Shown: one piece after another, positions 1 through 11,353 of the stretch
How the letters are laid out: each line of letters opens with the position of its first letter
How positions within the stretch are numbered: position 1 is the first letter of the stretch
Position numbers and translations under genes: made by a program
The notes under the pieces: generated by a model
Told to the model about the DNA's origin: nothing
The model's input: the letters and a program-made list of their open reading frames with translations, nothing else
Databases searched by the model: none
Origin: Colias croceus
Taxonomy: Eukaryota > Arthropoda > Insecta > Lepidoptera > Pieridae
Reading direction: 5' to 3'
Assembly: GCF_905220415.1 (NCBI RefSeq)
Contig: NC_059545.1
Span: forward strand, 2,490,001-2,554,000
Length of the DNA stretch: 64,000 bases

Positions 1-1140
1 CAATGAAAACTAATAAAAAACTCATATAAAATTAAATTTGACTGAAGGAAATTAATTGTATCCCCAAGTTCAATATTTAAAGAACCTCACAACGTGTTCA
101 GAGTAAAAACTTTTTTATAATGAACCACGAGGTCAGCGATGTCATTTAAAAGTATTGAAGATCATGGGATCCCAGCGAAATGGGACTTTTTCCTTCTCTT
201 AAGTGTCTCATAAAAATTTATTGTTTTTTACATTTCTCCTTTTTAAATCGGATCTTTGTCGGATTATGATCATTTTCTTCGAACGATCTGAATTTTTTTC
301 AACTTTTACATTTTTGATGATATGTTTTTTCTACATTATCATATTATGTACTGTAACATTTCAAACCCCTAGGCGATTTATATTTTACTAGCTAAATGCC
401 AAATTTCAGCCCGATACGTCCAGTGGTTTGGGCTGTGCGTTGATAGATCACTATATCAGTCACCTTTGAGTTTTATATATATACCTAGATAACCTAGATC
501 TAACAATATGGTACATTGGGATTATCTTACGGAATGAATGTGGATAGCAAGTCTATTAAAACTTATAAGTTATATTTTATCATGGTATTTCCTACTAAAT
601 TAACTCAAATATTTATATTTAAAATACATAATTACATGAGAAGAAGTCACAAAAGATAGAATGCATTTTAGCATGCATATTATTTGCAGTTAAATCGGTT
701 GCAAGTAGTCAGTGAACTAAATTATACCTAAGAGGAATCGGAAGAGAATTAATGATTACTAAAGAAACAGTACAACTACTAACATTTTAATGTTTAAATG
801 CTTCCAAACTTGACACATAAATATCGTTGATATTCCTATTATAGGGAACCAATTACTTATCTACATATAGAAATGATATCTCCAAAATATTATATTGAAG
901 ACAAATCGTTTTTTCACATTTTATCGACTATGTTTGTGATCCACTACGACGGCTTTGACTTGCCTTAATGTTCAATAAACACATTGAGCAAATAAAAAGC
1001 CTTTCAAGCCTGATATTAATACCCGAGGTTATTGAAGGCATGTCGCTTTTTATTTATTTACTGATACAAATCATATGTATTTGTAATTCGTTTCTATATG
1101 TTTCTATATGTATCTTACCTCTGAAGTAAAAGTGATCTTT
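1..1140. other. Intergenic DNA, no gene seen
   Basis: AT-rich sequence without a convincing coding region. About 380-485 (Cys-poor, AT-rich 3' part 'cgatacgtccagtggtttgg') resembles the end of a dispersed lepidopteran repeat, but its limits cannot be set from one copy. The only open frame (203-391) is hydrophobic low-complexity translation of T-rich DNA and has no family resemblance. Confidence 0.5.
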
Positions 1141-1291
1141 GTTTTTTTTGAAGTAAAACTTCATTTTGCGAGTTGAGAGTAAAATTTCAAGGTCGTGTCA
1201 TGGCAATACCGTACGATAAGGTGCCGATTTTAGTATCTTTGAATCTTGTCAAAGAAGTTTCACTTCTGACACGTGGGCTCGGCATACTCTT
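1141..1291 (+). repeat. Dispersed foldback repeat, family F, copy 1
   Basis: This about 150-bp sequence recurs three more times in the window (about 10000-10089 reversed, 25974-26124, 32393-32552). All copies share a core around 'gtcatggcaataccgt', an upstream GAAGTRAAACTTC block and a downstream GAAGTTTCACTTCTGAC block that is nearly its reverse complement. The outer blocks can therefore pair as terminal inverted repeats of a small non-autonomous DNA element. The superfamily is not recognisable. Confidence 0.6.
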
Positions 1292-1935
1292 TTTTAATTT
1301 AATATGCGTAAATAAATGTTTAATATAATAGGAATATTTATACATTATTACGCGAATTTGCTGCAGAACGAACATTATTCTTTCATACTTGGCAAAATTT
1401 TCGTGACATTAGACTTACCTTTTTGGCCCTCACTTATTAACGAAGTCTTTGGAGTGTGACTTACGATAAGGAATATAAGCCCAAAGATATCTACTGTATT
1501 ATATAGATATTTTACGGTTTATATTCCCTAATATAGAGAATGTAGAAGAAAATATAAAAAAGTATTAGACAGGACATTTTCCTGCATCAGACGTCATTGT
1601 ATTTTTACAAACATTTTTACTCCGTGACACGCTCAGAACTAGAACAATGCAGTAACATATTTTCATACAATTTTTTATGGTTTCAGTATCTTTTTTAATG
1701 TTTCTAACTCGGTGGTTATGATTCCGTTTCTAAAGCATTTAGTTACAATAGTAAAATAATCTTTATATGTATATGTAGAGCTTGTACAGAGCAGGAGCGA
1801 CTAATTAAAAAATTATAAAACAGATCCCATATAATCAGGAATGTCATCAGTTATTAGAGGCATTAATAATACAAATATTATCTTAGAATATTATAGACAC
1901 AAATTAAACATCTGTCCATTTGAAATATAATGTGC
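1292..1935. other. Intergenic DNA, nothing recognised
   Basis: AT-rich sequence. No ORF with family resemblance, no clear repeat copy and no RNA gene were seen. Confidence 0.4.
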
Positions 1936-2100
1936 CATAAACTTTAGAGCAACTATGGAGTTTCTTGCCGGTTCTTCTCCATAGATACTGCTTTCCGAAT
2001 CGGTGGTAACGTTAAAGATACTTAATATGTAATGACGATTCGAAAGTGCTACTATATAGTAGTCTAATTGAATAAATGAATGTTTGAGTTTGAGTTTGAA
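1936..2100 (+). repeat. Retroelement 3'-tail repeat, family E, copy 1
   Basis: The sequence from 'gagtttcttgccggttc' through 'ctgctttccgaatcggtgg' to a TTTGAGTTTGAGTTTG tail matches four other places: 20470-20577, and reversed at 34513-34620, 44696-44832 and 45883-45999. A shared 3' end with a short tandem tail suggests the end of a non-LTR retrotransposon or its SINE, 5'-truncated in each copy. The LINE clade cannot be told without the reverse transcriptase. Confidence 0.55.
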
Positions 2101-2675
2101 AACCTCAATTGCCTTTTATATCAAAGTGCATTCGTGTAGAACAATTGAAACTTGGCAAAACCTCGACTTCTTGCCAACAATATAACTAGTTCGGGACGTT
2201 TTTGTGATTTTACACTTTCAATAAACTTGCCAGTTTAAAAATATATTAAGATGAAATTTAGGGTTTCTGTATTGATTATTGTAGTATATAATATTGTGTG
2301 TTATCAGGTTTCATGTGCACGAATTTGAGAATAGAGATAGGTGAAGCAAAACTTTATTAAAAGGTATAACACAAACAAAATACGTATAAATTAATAACAT
2401 ACAGACGCATCACTTAATAATGATCTATCCCAGACAACACAAGCAAGGTAACATTGAATACAATACAAATATTAGTATAAATAACGTTATACATAATAAT
2501 TAAATCACAACAAACAAAAATATATTAACACAAAGCAATTTTTGACCCCAAAGGTTGTTTTCACCTTATTTAAAAGGTTAAAACTCAATGGAAAGGCTTT
2601 CTCAGAATTTTATTTTCATTTTGCATAAAACCCACTGCGAATACAAGTTAATTGGTACTACAATCTCTATAATGC
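2101..2675. other. Intergenic DNA, nothing recognised
   Basis: AT-rich sequence with no supported gene or clear repeat. Confidence 0.4.
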
Positions 2676-2903
2676 TTAGCTTTCCACCCGCGGCATCGCC
2701 CGCGCAGTCAAAGAAAAACCCGCATAGTTCCCGTTCCAGTGGGATTTCCGGGATAAAACCTATCCTATGCGTTAATCCAAGTAACTTTCTATATGTGTGC
2801 TAAATTTAATTGTTATCGGTTCAGTAGTATTAGCGTGAAAGAGTAACAAACACACACACACACACATCCTCACAATCTTTCCCATTTATAATATTAGTAG
2901 GAC
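2676..2903 (-). mobile_element. Helitron-like non-autonomous element, family A (Lep1-like), copy 1
   Basis: Family A, read on its own strand, begins TCCtACTAATATTATAAATG, has an internal block GGGAACGGGAACTATGCGGG, and ends in GCGGGCGAAGCCGCGG (a GC hairpin) followed shortly by CTAG. A 5' TC, a 3' hairpin and a CTRR end with no inverted repeats are Helitron hallmarks; the sequence resembles the Lep1 elements described from Lepidoptera (from memory, not searched). Here the 3' end is mutated (CTTAG for CTAG), and a (CA)n tract lies near 2853. Confidence 0.7.
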
Positions 2904-3080
2904 TACAATGACACGAAAGACAAAGGTTCATGATAAAACTATGTATCTCTATCAATTCTTTAGTATCCTAATAATAAAATACAGCTCCCAGTACTACTGT
3001 TTCGTTCTCGTAAAATTTCCTTTGTCCCATTCATTTTTATTTCAAGAAATTTTATATCGAGCACAGTTGCTAGACAACAA

Positions 3081-3357
3081 GTGATAACTGCGTTAAAAAC
3101 AACCGACTTCAAACTTGCACTTGCAAAATTTACAAATACCTACAGACAAAAATGCTCATAAAATAAAAACTACTGGGCCTATCCGAATAAAATTTTTATG
3201 AGACCAATTCGACACCATCCCGCATCGAACAAAAAAAGAATCACGTAAATCGGTTCAGAAACCTCGGAGTAATCGGTGTACATACATAAAAAAAAAAAAA
3301 AAAAATATACCGGCCGAATTGATAACCTCCTCCTTTTTTTTGAAGTCGGTTAAAAAC
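3081..3357 (+). mobile_element. Interspersed repeat, family C, copy 1
   Basis: A 277-bp unit that starts near 'gtgataactgcgttaaaaac', carries an internal A-tract (3288-3306), and ends in a cgacttcaaa-type block followed by TTAAAAA. A very similar copy lies reversed at 24037-24315. The motif AACCGACTTCAAA occurs near one end and its complement TTTGAAGTCGGTT at the other, so the unit has short terminal inverted repeats and could be a MITE. Superfamily not assigned. Confidence 0.65.
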
Positions 3358-5876
3358 TGTAATGTAATTTCAAATTGCATGACAGGCTATTTTCTTCTTC
3401 TTTATTTGCATTCGATATTTTTAAATATAAACCTTTTTAAGATAATGATTAACTTCTCGTGGTGACTAAGTCTTAATTTAAAAAGAGTTTAACCAAACAA
3501 TCACTTATTTATTTTATTTTTTTATTTATTATTTATTGTACATATACAAAACAGAAATAAGCTATTCCATAATTAGAATTTTTTTAGAAATAATCAAAAC
3601 ATACGTACTAAAAGGCGGCCTTATTGCTTACTGACACAACAAATAAATTAGTATAAATACACATTACAATGTATGAAATCGAAATATTTAATTAAAGTAC
3701 CATAGTTATTAAATACTACTTTGACTTATTACAATCATCAACATTCAGAACGAAAACTAAACGTCAATGCATCCTTCGAATAAACAACACTAAAGTAAAA
3801 ATCCAAATTAACTAAAGAAAAATAGCTACTATGGTGAAATCTTATCTATTACGGGTAGTTTCATAATTTTCGGATACGAATTTCCGCACAAACAAATAAT
3901 ATAAAAAGTTAAGTAAGTATAAGTAAGTATAGAAGTATGTATATATGATAACTATAAATAGATAAATGAATGGGTAATTTATTTTTCTTTTAATTTATTT
4001 ATTTTTATCATTTGGTTATTATATTTTCAAATGACTTTAAAAAAGAGAAGAGATCTTAATTCAACTATATTTATTGTTTGTTATTACAGAACTTTCGACT
4101 GGGGAAACCACATTTGATGATTCATTTTTTATTTGAATAAAATATTGCTCGTTTATAACGTAGCTTGTGTAGTTCCCTGTAAACTTAGTCTAGCTCTGAA
4201 AATTTATACATAATATTATGTCTATTTATGAATAAATAATTTCTATACAACAACTTCCATTCAGTATTCCATCAAAGCCTCTCATATTCAGAGCTAATCT
4301 TGATGTTAATGAAACGTCAGAAGTATAATAGAAAGTGTATAGGGAAAGATGATTTCGAATTAATTTCCAATAGCATTAGAATTGAAGGGCTTATTGCAAT
4401 CAGCGCTGAATCTTGAGTCATTGATAGGTTTTGACATAGGCGTTTGTATGGTGATCGATGTAAAATAAATTACTATATACTTACTTATATAGTATTTAAA
4501 ATTAAATTATTAAATGCAATCTAAAATAATCGATACTGATTCCGAAATGTTCAGAAATAGCTGTATTAATTTAATAAATAAAATTTGTTTCTTAAAGAAG
4601 TAAAGCGAAACGAATACCTAATAATTAATTGAGTTAATTTCTTAATGACGAGTGGAATTAGTGTCAGTTTTATTGAAAAAAAACATGTTTTCGGTTGTTC
4701 AGAGCACAAATACCGGTATTTCATGTATTTAGCAGACAACCATTCTAATAAATAAATAAAAATTGAATAGACACATCAACTTCCACATTTATTTATTTGT
4801 AAAGATATTAACTTGCCAGACGTATTTCTTATAAATGTACCTCAAAGTGTGCGAAGTCATTTCCAATAAAACCTCAATAAATAATAAATTCTCAATATCC
4901 GGAATGTCACGTAAAAGTCAATTCTATAAATAAATGTTATTATTTTAGCACCAGAAATTACTCGTTGATATATCGGCTTGTTCTTTGCTGACTGTACTTA
5001 TGTAATCTGATATTCTGGAATCCTTTGAAGTAGGAAGTTTCTTATCACATGAAAATCACTTTGAGATGAAAAAAGGCGCCGTCAATGTACTCTTTTTCAC
5101 TGTCCCGTGTTTCGATATCTTTGATAACAAATATTATGATACTTTAAGCGTTTTTAGCTATATCTGTATAAATGTTATGAAATGTTTTGAATTTTATGTA
5201 ATAGTAGATTTGGATTTTTATATTTACCTAAATTGTAAATTCATGTCGTAAAGTTTTGGCCTAAAACACAAACTTCATGCATTTCGGTTGTTTATGAAAC
5301 AATGTTTATAAACATTAAATATCTCTGTGCTAAATTCCATTTAAATCTATACAATAACATTGTAATAACAAATACTAAGAATTATAATTAATAAAGGAAC
5401 AAAATAATGCCTTCAACTTTATCACCATGTATTTTATGTTTCTTATTTCCTCTCACCTCGTTATTTTAAATTATATATTGTAAACGACGATTTACCTTTA
5501 AGGAAAATTGAAAGAAACTTCAAACCATTAGGCAGCTGTTATAAACAGCTGAGTGAAGAAAATCGTTTGGAAAACATTATTATATAACTAAAACCGATAT
5601 ACTTAGTTACTTTTTAATACAATAGTTCGCACGCGGCTTCATCTCCTTTCATTTGACGTTATGATGAGGTAAAATCTAAGTATTTATTTGTGAGAAATAA
5701 GTAGTAGTCTGTGTACTCCAAAGCTTTTTAAGTTTTTATAAATTAAATTGCAATACAATATAGATTTTTAAATGGAATTTGAACATCACTAATATGCAAT
5801 AATAAAACAAATATGACTGTTTCTATACATGTTGTTTTGGAAAATAATATGCACAATAAGGCAAGGGACGTTTAAA
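3358..5876. other. Intergenic DNA with a possible reversed LINE tail
   Basis: Mostly AT-rich unique-looking sequence. Around 3510-3640, read on the minus strand, a TAAGCAATAAGGCCGCC block followed by AT-rich sequence with TGTACAATAAA-like wording resembles the LINE 3' end seen at 36285-36418. No coding region is supported; the short frame at 5066-5251 shows no family features. Confidence 0.4.
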
Positions 5877-6081
5877 TCTATACTAATAATATTATAAAGC
5901 TGAAGAGTTGGTTTGTTTGTTTGTTTGAATGCGCTAAGCTCGGGAATTACAGGTACGATTTAAAAAATTCTTTCGGTGTTAGATAGCCCATATGTCGAGG
6001 AAGGCTATAGGCTTTTTAATCTGATCTTGCTAAGACCAACAGGTGCGGAGCACTGCGAGTAAAATCGCACAGACCAGCTAG
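5877..6081 (+). mobile_element. Helitron-like non-autonomous element, family B, copy 1
   Basis: Family B begins TCTATACTAATATTATAAAG, continues with 'ctgaagagtttgtttg', a block GTTAGATAGCCCATTTATCG, then 'aagaccaacaggagcggagc', and ends near GAAACCGCGGGGCGCAGCTAG. The 5' TC, GC-rich 3' hairpin and CTAG end match the Helitron pattern of family A, but the interior is different. Twelve copies occur in the window. This copy spans the full unit with a diverged 3' hairpin. Confidence 0.7.
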
Positions 6082-6357
6082 TTGGATTATATCAACAAAA
6101 CTATTACATGAATCACCATTCTGAAATGTCGTAAACGTATAATATCCCCAAGTACACAAATTCCTACAATGTCATAAATTCCATATCTTAAATGCCTTTG
6201 AAAGGACCAACTACGCAGACAGATTCTGAAGTTTCAAGCTTGTTGCTTTTACAGTCTCGTGTGGGCAGAACGTGACATGCGGTAAACATTTATTGTTTTT
6301 TAATTATTTAATCCTTAAATTCAATGTATCATTGTAGTCACATTTTTTAAAACATTA

Positions 6358-6529
6358 TCAGAAGAGTTTGTTTGTTTGAACGTGCTAATTTCAGGAAATA
6401 CTGGTCCGATTTCAAAAATAATTTCGGTGTTAGATAGCCCATTCATCGAGGAAGGCTATAGGCTATATATCAACACGCTAACACCAACAAGAGCGGAGAC
6501 ACGGGGGTGAAACCGCGGAGCGCAGCTAG
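6358..6529 (+). mobile_element. Helitron-like element, family B, copy 2 (5'-truncated)
   Basis: Starts inside the family at 'agaagagtttgtttg' and runs to the CTAG end at 6526-6529. The ACTAATATTATAAAG head is missing. It lies 280 bp after copy 1 in the same orientation. Confidence 0.65.
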
Positions 6530-6770
6530 TATAACATACGGTCCCACTTCAGGGAGACTCCTATGAGAGTAGAAAACATACATGTATTTAATGCTATGAT
6601 TACGTTTTGAAGAGATGAAATAACAAATCATTTTGGCAAAAAAACCGCCGTCTCATTCACATATCAATCTTAAATCCATTAAGCTGTATATGGATAAATA
6701 CAAATCTAGATGTACTTACATATAAATACCTTTAAACTAACTGAAAGAATAAATTCAATAATATAACTCA

Positions 6771-6984
6771 CTAGCTTTCCACCCGCGGCTTCGCCCGCGT
6801 TTTCAAAGAAAAACCCGCATAGTTCCCGTTCCCGTGGGATTTCCGGGATAAAATTTATCCTATGTGTTAATCCAAAATTACCCTCTATGTGTGCTAAATT
6901 TCATTGTAATCGGTTCAGTAGTATTTGCCTGAGAGAGTAACAAACACACACACACATCCTCACAAACTTTCGCATTATATAATA
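6771..6984 (-). mobile_element. Helitron-like element, family A, copy 2
   Basis: Complete on the minus strand. It contains the hairpin end, the GGGAACGGGAACTATGCGGG block (reversed) and a (CA)n stretch before the 5' end. It is directly followed, with almost no spacer, by copy 3 in the same orientation, so the two form a head-to-tail tandem. Confidence 0.7.
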
Positions 6985-7193
6985 CTAGCTTTCCGCCCAA
7001 GGCTTCGCCCGCGTTTTCAAAGAAAAACCCGTTCCCGTAGGATTTCCGGGATAAAACCTATCCTATGTCCTTTCTCGGGTATCAAAATATCTCTATACCA
7101 AATTTCATGCAAATTGGTTCAGTGGTTAAGGCGTGATTGAGTAACAGACAGACAGACAGAGTTACTTTCGCATTTATAATATTAGTATGGATT
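6985..7193 (-). mobile_element. Helitron-like element, family A, copy 3
   Basis: Second unit of the tandem. It belongs to the subfamily with a GACA microsatellite ('cagacagacagacag') near the 5' end and 'tttctcgggtatcaaaata' inside, as in 26243-26480 and 26599-26817. One internal block is shortened (the CATAGTTCCC part is missing). Confidence 0.7.
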
Positions 7194-7439
7194 AGTAAGA
7201 CTAGTACAATAAAATAGTATAACGAACTTGATAATCAAAATATCACAAGCATCGAAATACGTGGTGTGGTATATTCATCTATCGATAACTATTTCATTCG
7301 ATATCTTAATTCCCATGCACTTATAACTGCAGTTTAAACGAGAGAAACATGACCGAAATTGTAAACACGAATATTATATTTCCTAGAAAAGCTAGGTGAA
7401 TAATTATTTTCAGTTCAATTTGTAGCGTACTTGAAGCAA

Positions 7440-7862
7440 ATATTTAATATGATGGGAAGAGCTGTTCTATAGTAATAATCAATTAAATTTGAACTGAAAT
7501 TTGATATGACTGACCGGTTGGCTTGGTTGGTAGTGGCCCTGTCTTTCAAGCCAGTGGTCGTGGGTTCGATTCCCACCCGGGGCAAATATTTGTGTGATGG
7601 ACATAGATGTTTGCTCTGTATCTGGGTGTTAATTATCTATGTAAGTATTTATTTAAAAATTAAATATGTATGTTTATCAGCCATCTGGTTTCCATAACAC
7701 AAGCGAAAGCTTAGTATGGGATCAGATTGTGCCGTGTGTGAAAATTGTCCCGAAAAAATATTTATATGTTACTGGTTATGATTTTAGTTTTAATTGAACT
7801 ACGTAAGTTTGAATATTATTTAGGAAATTGATAGCCTAGGTCGTTAGCTTTTGCCTGTAGTG
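7440..7862 (+). repeat. Duplicated segment, copy 1 (interrupted by a SINE)
   Basis: The flanks 7440-7508 and 7767-7862 together match 8079-8235, which runs continuously. The shared text includes 'gagctgttct', 'gaactgaaatttgatatg' and 'ttactggttatgatttt'. The 258-bp SINE at 7509-7766 is absent from the other copy. The two copies are separated by a family B Helitron-like element at 7891-8078. Confidence 0.75.
7509..7766 (+). mobile_element. tRNA-derived SINE
   Basis: The first 70 bp fold like a tRNA gene. A box-A-like TGGCTTGGTTGGTAGTGG is followed 38 bp later by a canonical box B, GGTTCGATTCC (7562-7572), and the head ends CCACCCGGGGCA. These are the internal RNA polymerase III promoter elements. 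A tRNA-unrelated body follows and ends near 'gtcccgaaaaaatattt'. It is flanked by ATATG on both sides, a short target duplication confirmed by the uninterrupted copy at 8079-8235. The long extra body rules out a functional tRNA gene. Confidence 0.8.
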
Positions 7863-7890
7863 TAGGCAGTCTAGCAGAAATACTGTCCTA

Positions 7891-8078
7891 TCTATAGGTA
7901 CTAATAATATAAAGCTGAAGAGTTTGTTTGTTTGAACGCGCTAATCTCAGGAACTACTGGTCCGATTTGAAAAATTCTTTCCGTGTTAGATAGCCCATTT
8001 ATCGAGAAAGGTTATATATCATCACGGTAAGACCATCAGGCGCGGAGCAATGCGGGTGAAACCGCGGGGAACAGCTAG
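7891..8078 (+). mobile_element. Helitron-like element, family B, copy 3
   Basis: Begins TCTATAGGTACTAATAATATAAAGC and ends CTAG at 8075-8078. It lies between the two copies of the duplicated segment, and its 3' end directly abuts copy 2. Confidence 0.7.
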
Positions 8079-8235
8079 TATTTAACATTATTGGGAGAGC
8101 TGTTCTAGTTATAATCAATTAGATTTGAACTGAAATTTGATATGTTACTGGTTATGATTTTAGTTTTAATTGATCTACGTAAGTTTGAATATTATTCAGC
8201 AACATGATAGCTTAGGTCGTTAGCCTTTGCCTTGT
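8079..8235 (+). repeat. Duplicated segment, copy 2 (empty site)
   Basis: Continuous counterpart of 7440-7862 without the SINE, several point differences away. It preserves the pre-insertion sequence 'ttgatatgttactgg'. Confidence 0.75.
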
Positions 8236-8721
8236 GTAACAGTAATACTATCGGTATTTATATAAGGCTTATGTTAGCTATAATTAAGACAATTATTATA
8301 ATTTCCTATATTTCAATTATTATTTCCTATAATAATGTTTGCCATACACATTTCGTATGTATCTATCGATTTGATGCACCAAATGTTTTGACAAGACGAA
8401 TCTATCGACACCTCATAAGCTAAAATCTATCAAGCCATTTACTCTGAGTGCGCCAATGTTTGATGCCAATGTTTCATAACGAAAACAGTCTGAAACAAAA
8501 CTTCCCTTCCGCTGCAGTCGGTTAAAAATGAGAAAACAATAAAGTTACTATAATATAAAACAGTATAGAATTTAATGAACGTCAACCTCATATTACTCTG
8601 CAAAAAATAAAAACGCTCGCATACGCCCTTAAATAAACTCATAAAAACTGAGTATAAAGACCGCGGGAAGTAATAATCGTCACCTGTCGCGTTTACAGTA
8701 TTAATAGCGAATCCAGGCCTT
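8236..8721. other. Intergenic DNA, nothing firm
   Basis: AT-rich. A GCAGTCGGTTAAAAATG stretch near 8513 resembles the end of family C and may be a remnant. No gene is supported. Confidence 0.35.
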
Positions 8722-9099
8722 ATAGTTCAGGATACATCGCCCATTTTTGCAAGTGACTACTATCAAGCTGATTTTCCGTTTGTAACTTTATTTTGATGAG
8801 ACACCGAATAATTTCGTGTACGAAACTCTCGATTGTGGTAGCTAACAGAGATAACAAGGATAAAATTTTTTGATTTGATGGTTCTCAAATATTTATTACG
8901 CAATTTGTTGGACAATATGTCTGTTCAATTATATAAACATTAACTAAGTGAAAACAAAAAAATCAGCTTGTTAGTAATCATTTATGATGACCTCGTTATC
9001 GATACACTTTGGAAAGGGGGACTCTTTGAACAAACCATAGATTTTGTAGGACAAATATTTTTTCGAATAATTGAACAAAAAAAAATTCATTCAGTTAGT

Positions 9100-9725
9100 A
9101 ATAAATATCCCACCAAAAACATAAATGTAAAATTTGGAGCCGAGTTCAATCGTTGACTTAATTTGCCAAAAAAAGAAATGAGATCTAAATGTGTGCCAAG
9201 TTCTGCAGACAGTCCAGAAATTTATTTACAAAGATGTATTAAGTTCTTAGGTTGACTGAAAACTCAATTGTTTTATTTTCCCTTAGAGAACAATGTTTAT
9301 TCCAAAATATAACTTTTTTAATTTGAATAATATAATTATTTTCACAAAGCAAACAACTAATGACCTATTGAACCCCATAATTTGATGAGGCTAGTTTTTA
9401 GAACCTCACAAAATATAAACAGTATGTAAAACTAGCCTCATCAAATTATGGGGTTCTAGGTCATTAGTTGTTTGCTTTGTGAAAATAATTATATTATTCA
9501 AATTAAAAAAGTTATATTTTGGAATAAACATTGTTCTCTAAGGGAAAATAAAACAATTGAGTTTTCAGTCAACCTAAGAACTTAATACATCTTTGTAAAT
9601 AAATTTCTGGACTGTCTGCAGAACTTGGCACACATTTAGATCTCATTTCTTTTTTTGGCAAATTAAGTCAACGATTGAACTCGGCTCCAAATTTTACATT
9701 TATGTTTTTGGTGGGATATCATTAC
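9100..9725. repeat. Near-perfect giant palindrome
   Basis: The left arm (9100-9398) and right arm (9428-9725) are reverse complements separated by a 29-nt spacer. Reading both arms side by side, I see one 2-bp indel near the centre (TTGAACCCC against GAACCCC) and slight disagreement at the outermost bases; the rest appears identical. The short open frames in the arms show no protein family. Confidence 0.9.
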
Positions 9726-9999
9726 TTTTTGTACAGAAAATTACTCTGCAAATTTGATTTACTTTATAAATATAATACTTTTTATATACGATTTTTTTTT
9801 CTTGCGGTTTCTCTGTATGGTTTGTTTAGTATTATTTTCTATATTTTCTTGTATGTTATGAATGTCAGCGCACATTGCCCCGTCATTATCTGCAATTTTT
9901 TAAACTCGTTTTCTGTTTAAAAGATTACATGATTTTCTAAACATCCAGCGTGAATTTGTACACACACTATTACCAAAATGCAAAGATCGTTGTAGAAGA

Positions 10000-10089
10000 A
10001 TCGTCGCCTTACTCCATGACGTTACGGTATTGCCATGACGCGATCTTGAAATTTTACTCTAAACGCGCCTAAAGATGTTTCACTCATAT
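10000..10089 (-). repeat. Foldback repeat, family F, copy 2 (partial)
   Basis: Reversed copy of the family core ('acggtattgccatgac', 'gaaattttactct'), inside the TIR element 8722-11249. The outer inverted block on one side is missing. Confidence 0.55.
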
Positions 10090-11261
10090 TAATATTACGC
10101 AAATTAAATCATTTCGACCTTCGACGAAGCCTTCTTCCATTACCTACACCATTTATGGTAATTATTTTCGCATGCTTGTATTGGCTGAACATGTTTGTGC
10201 TTTATTAATATAATTGTATCACCATTGAAAACCATGTTTAAAGCAAAATAAAGATTTTATTTATTTACACTGAAATTAAAACTAAACTAAACACTCATAA
10301 ATAAAGAATAAATAAATGTGAATATGTAAAATTATATATTATTTTTAACTGTATGAGCAATAAAGGCAATATTTTTATTAAAATTTTCTTTTATTTTACG
10401 TTTAATAACAGTTTTGAATAAAGAAATCATGCAATCGAAGTAATCCGCCCAAGCGATACTAGCGCGAGTGAGTGTGATGTCAGAGGCGCTTCGAATCTAC
10501 AGATGTTTCGTCCTAAAATATGTAAACTTCAATAATCTATATCTAAGTCATTTATTGATGGATTTCAAAATTTCTTTCGGCCACTGATTAGTTTTGATCT
10601 ATTTTTTAAGACTAGTAAGGTGAATATACTATTTTCTTTTTTTTTAAACTTTTCCATTTTTCCATACAAACAAAATTTATGTCATTGAAAAAAAAATTAA
10701 ATACAAATAAATTCAGTATTTTCTGATTTTTTCCTTTGTACACTCACTATTACCTAGTTGATTACAAAATTTGAACTTTCTAGGTCATCTGGAAGTGGGT
10801 TAGGTTTAGTATATGTCTATAAGTCAGTCAGTCTTAAAAATTGCGATTTTTGGATATTAATATCTACGCAACTGTTTAATCTGTATTTATGAAATTTAAG
10901 GTTCTTGTTTATCTTGAGGTCCTCTTGATATGTACCAAATTTGGTTTATATAACTTAAATAGTTTTTGAGTTATAAGGGGGTGAAAAGTGGCTCGAAATG
11001 GTTCGTGTAAATATACACACGGCTGCTGCTCGCCAGTTCTCTTCGCTTGAACTCGGCTTGACACGCTGCCGCGTGTCTAGATTTGAGAACCATCAAATCA
11101 AATTTTTTTATCCTTGTTATCTCTGTTAGCTACCACAATCGAGACTTTCGTACACGAAATTATTGGGCGTCTCATCAAAATAAAGCTACAAACGGAAAAT
11201 TAGCTTGATAGTAGTCACTTGCAAAAATGGGCGATGTATCCTGAACTATTACCATAATGTC

Positions 11262-11353
11262 TTATAGCAGTATTATTTAGAGTGAGACAGTGATGGCGCT
11301 ATACGGCGTATATAGCGCTGTCTTTTTTTCGCACTGGAAATAATACTGCTTTA
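11262..11353. mobile_element. Small palindromic MITE, family D, copy 1
   Basis: A 92-bp unit starts TTATAGCAGTATTATTT and ends with the near complement AAATAATACTGCTTTAA. Inside, 'gcgctatacggcgtatatagcgc' forms an inner inverted repeat. A second copy lies at 39593-39687. It sits 12 bp outside the right end of the 2.5-kb TIR element. Confidence 0.6.

Larger units (their letters stand above)
8722..11249. mobile_element. 2.5-kb DNA transposon-like element with 169-bp terminal inverted repeats
   Basis: 8722-8890 and 11081-11249 are reverse complements at roughly 95 percent by eye, both beginning at the outer edge with ATAGTTCAGGATACATCGCC. A TA dinucleotide lies at each outer edge, which is compatible with, but does not prove, a Tc1/mariner-type TA target duplication. 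No transposase ORF was found inside, so it is non-autonomous or decayed. The interior holds a near-perfect palindrome (9100-9725) and a reversed copy of repeat family F (about 10000-10089). Confidence 0.7.

Noticed and set aside
7506..7580. Functional tRNA gene
   Set aside because: Boxes A and B are present, but a 190-bp non-tRNA body follows and the unit is a flanked insertion missing from the duplicate site, so it is a SINE.
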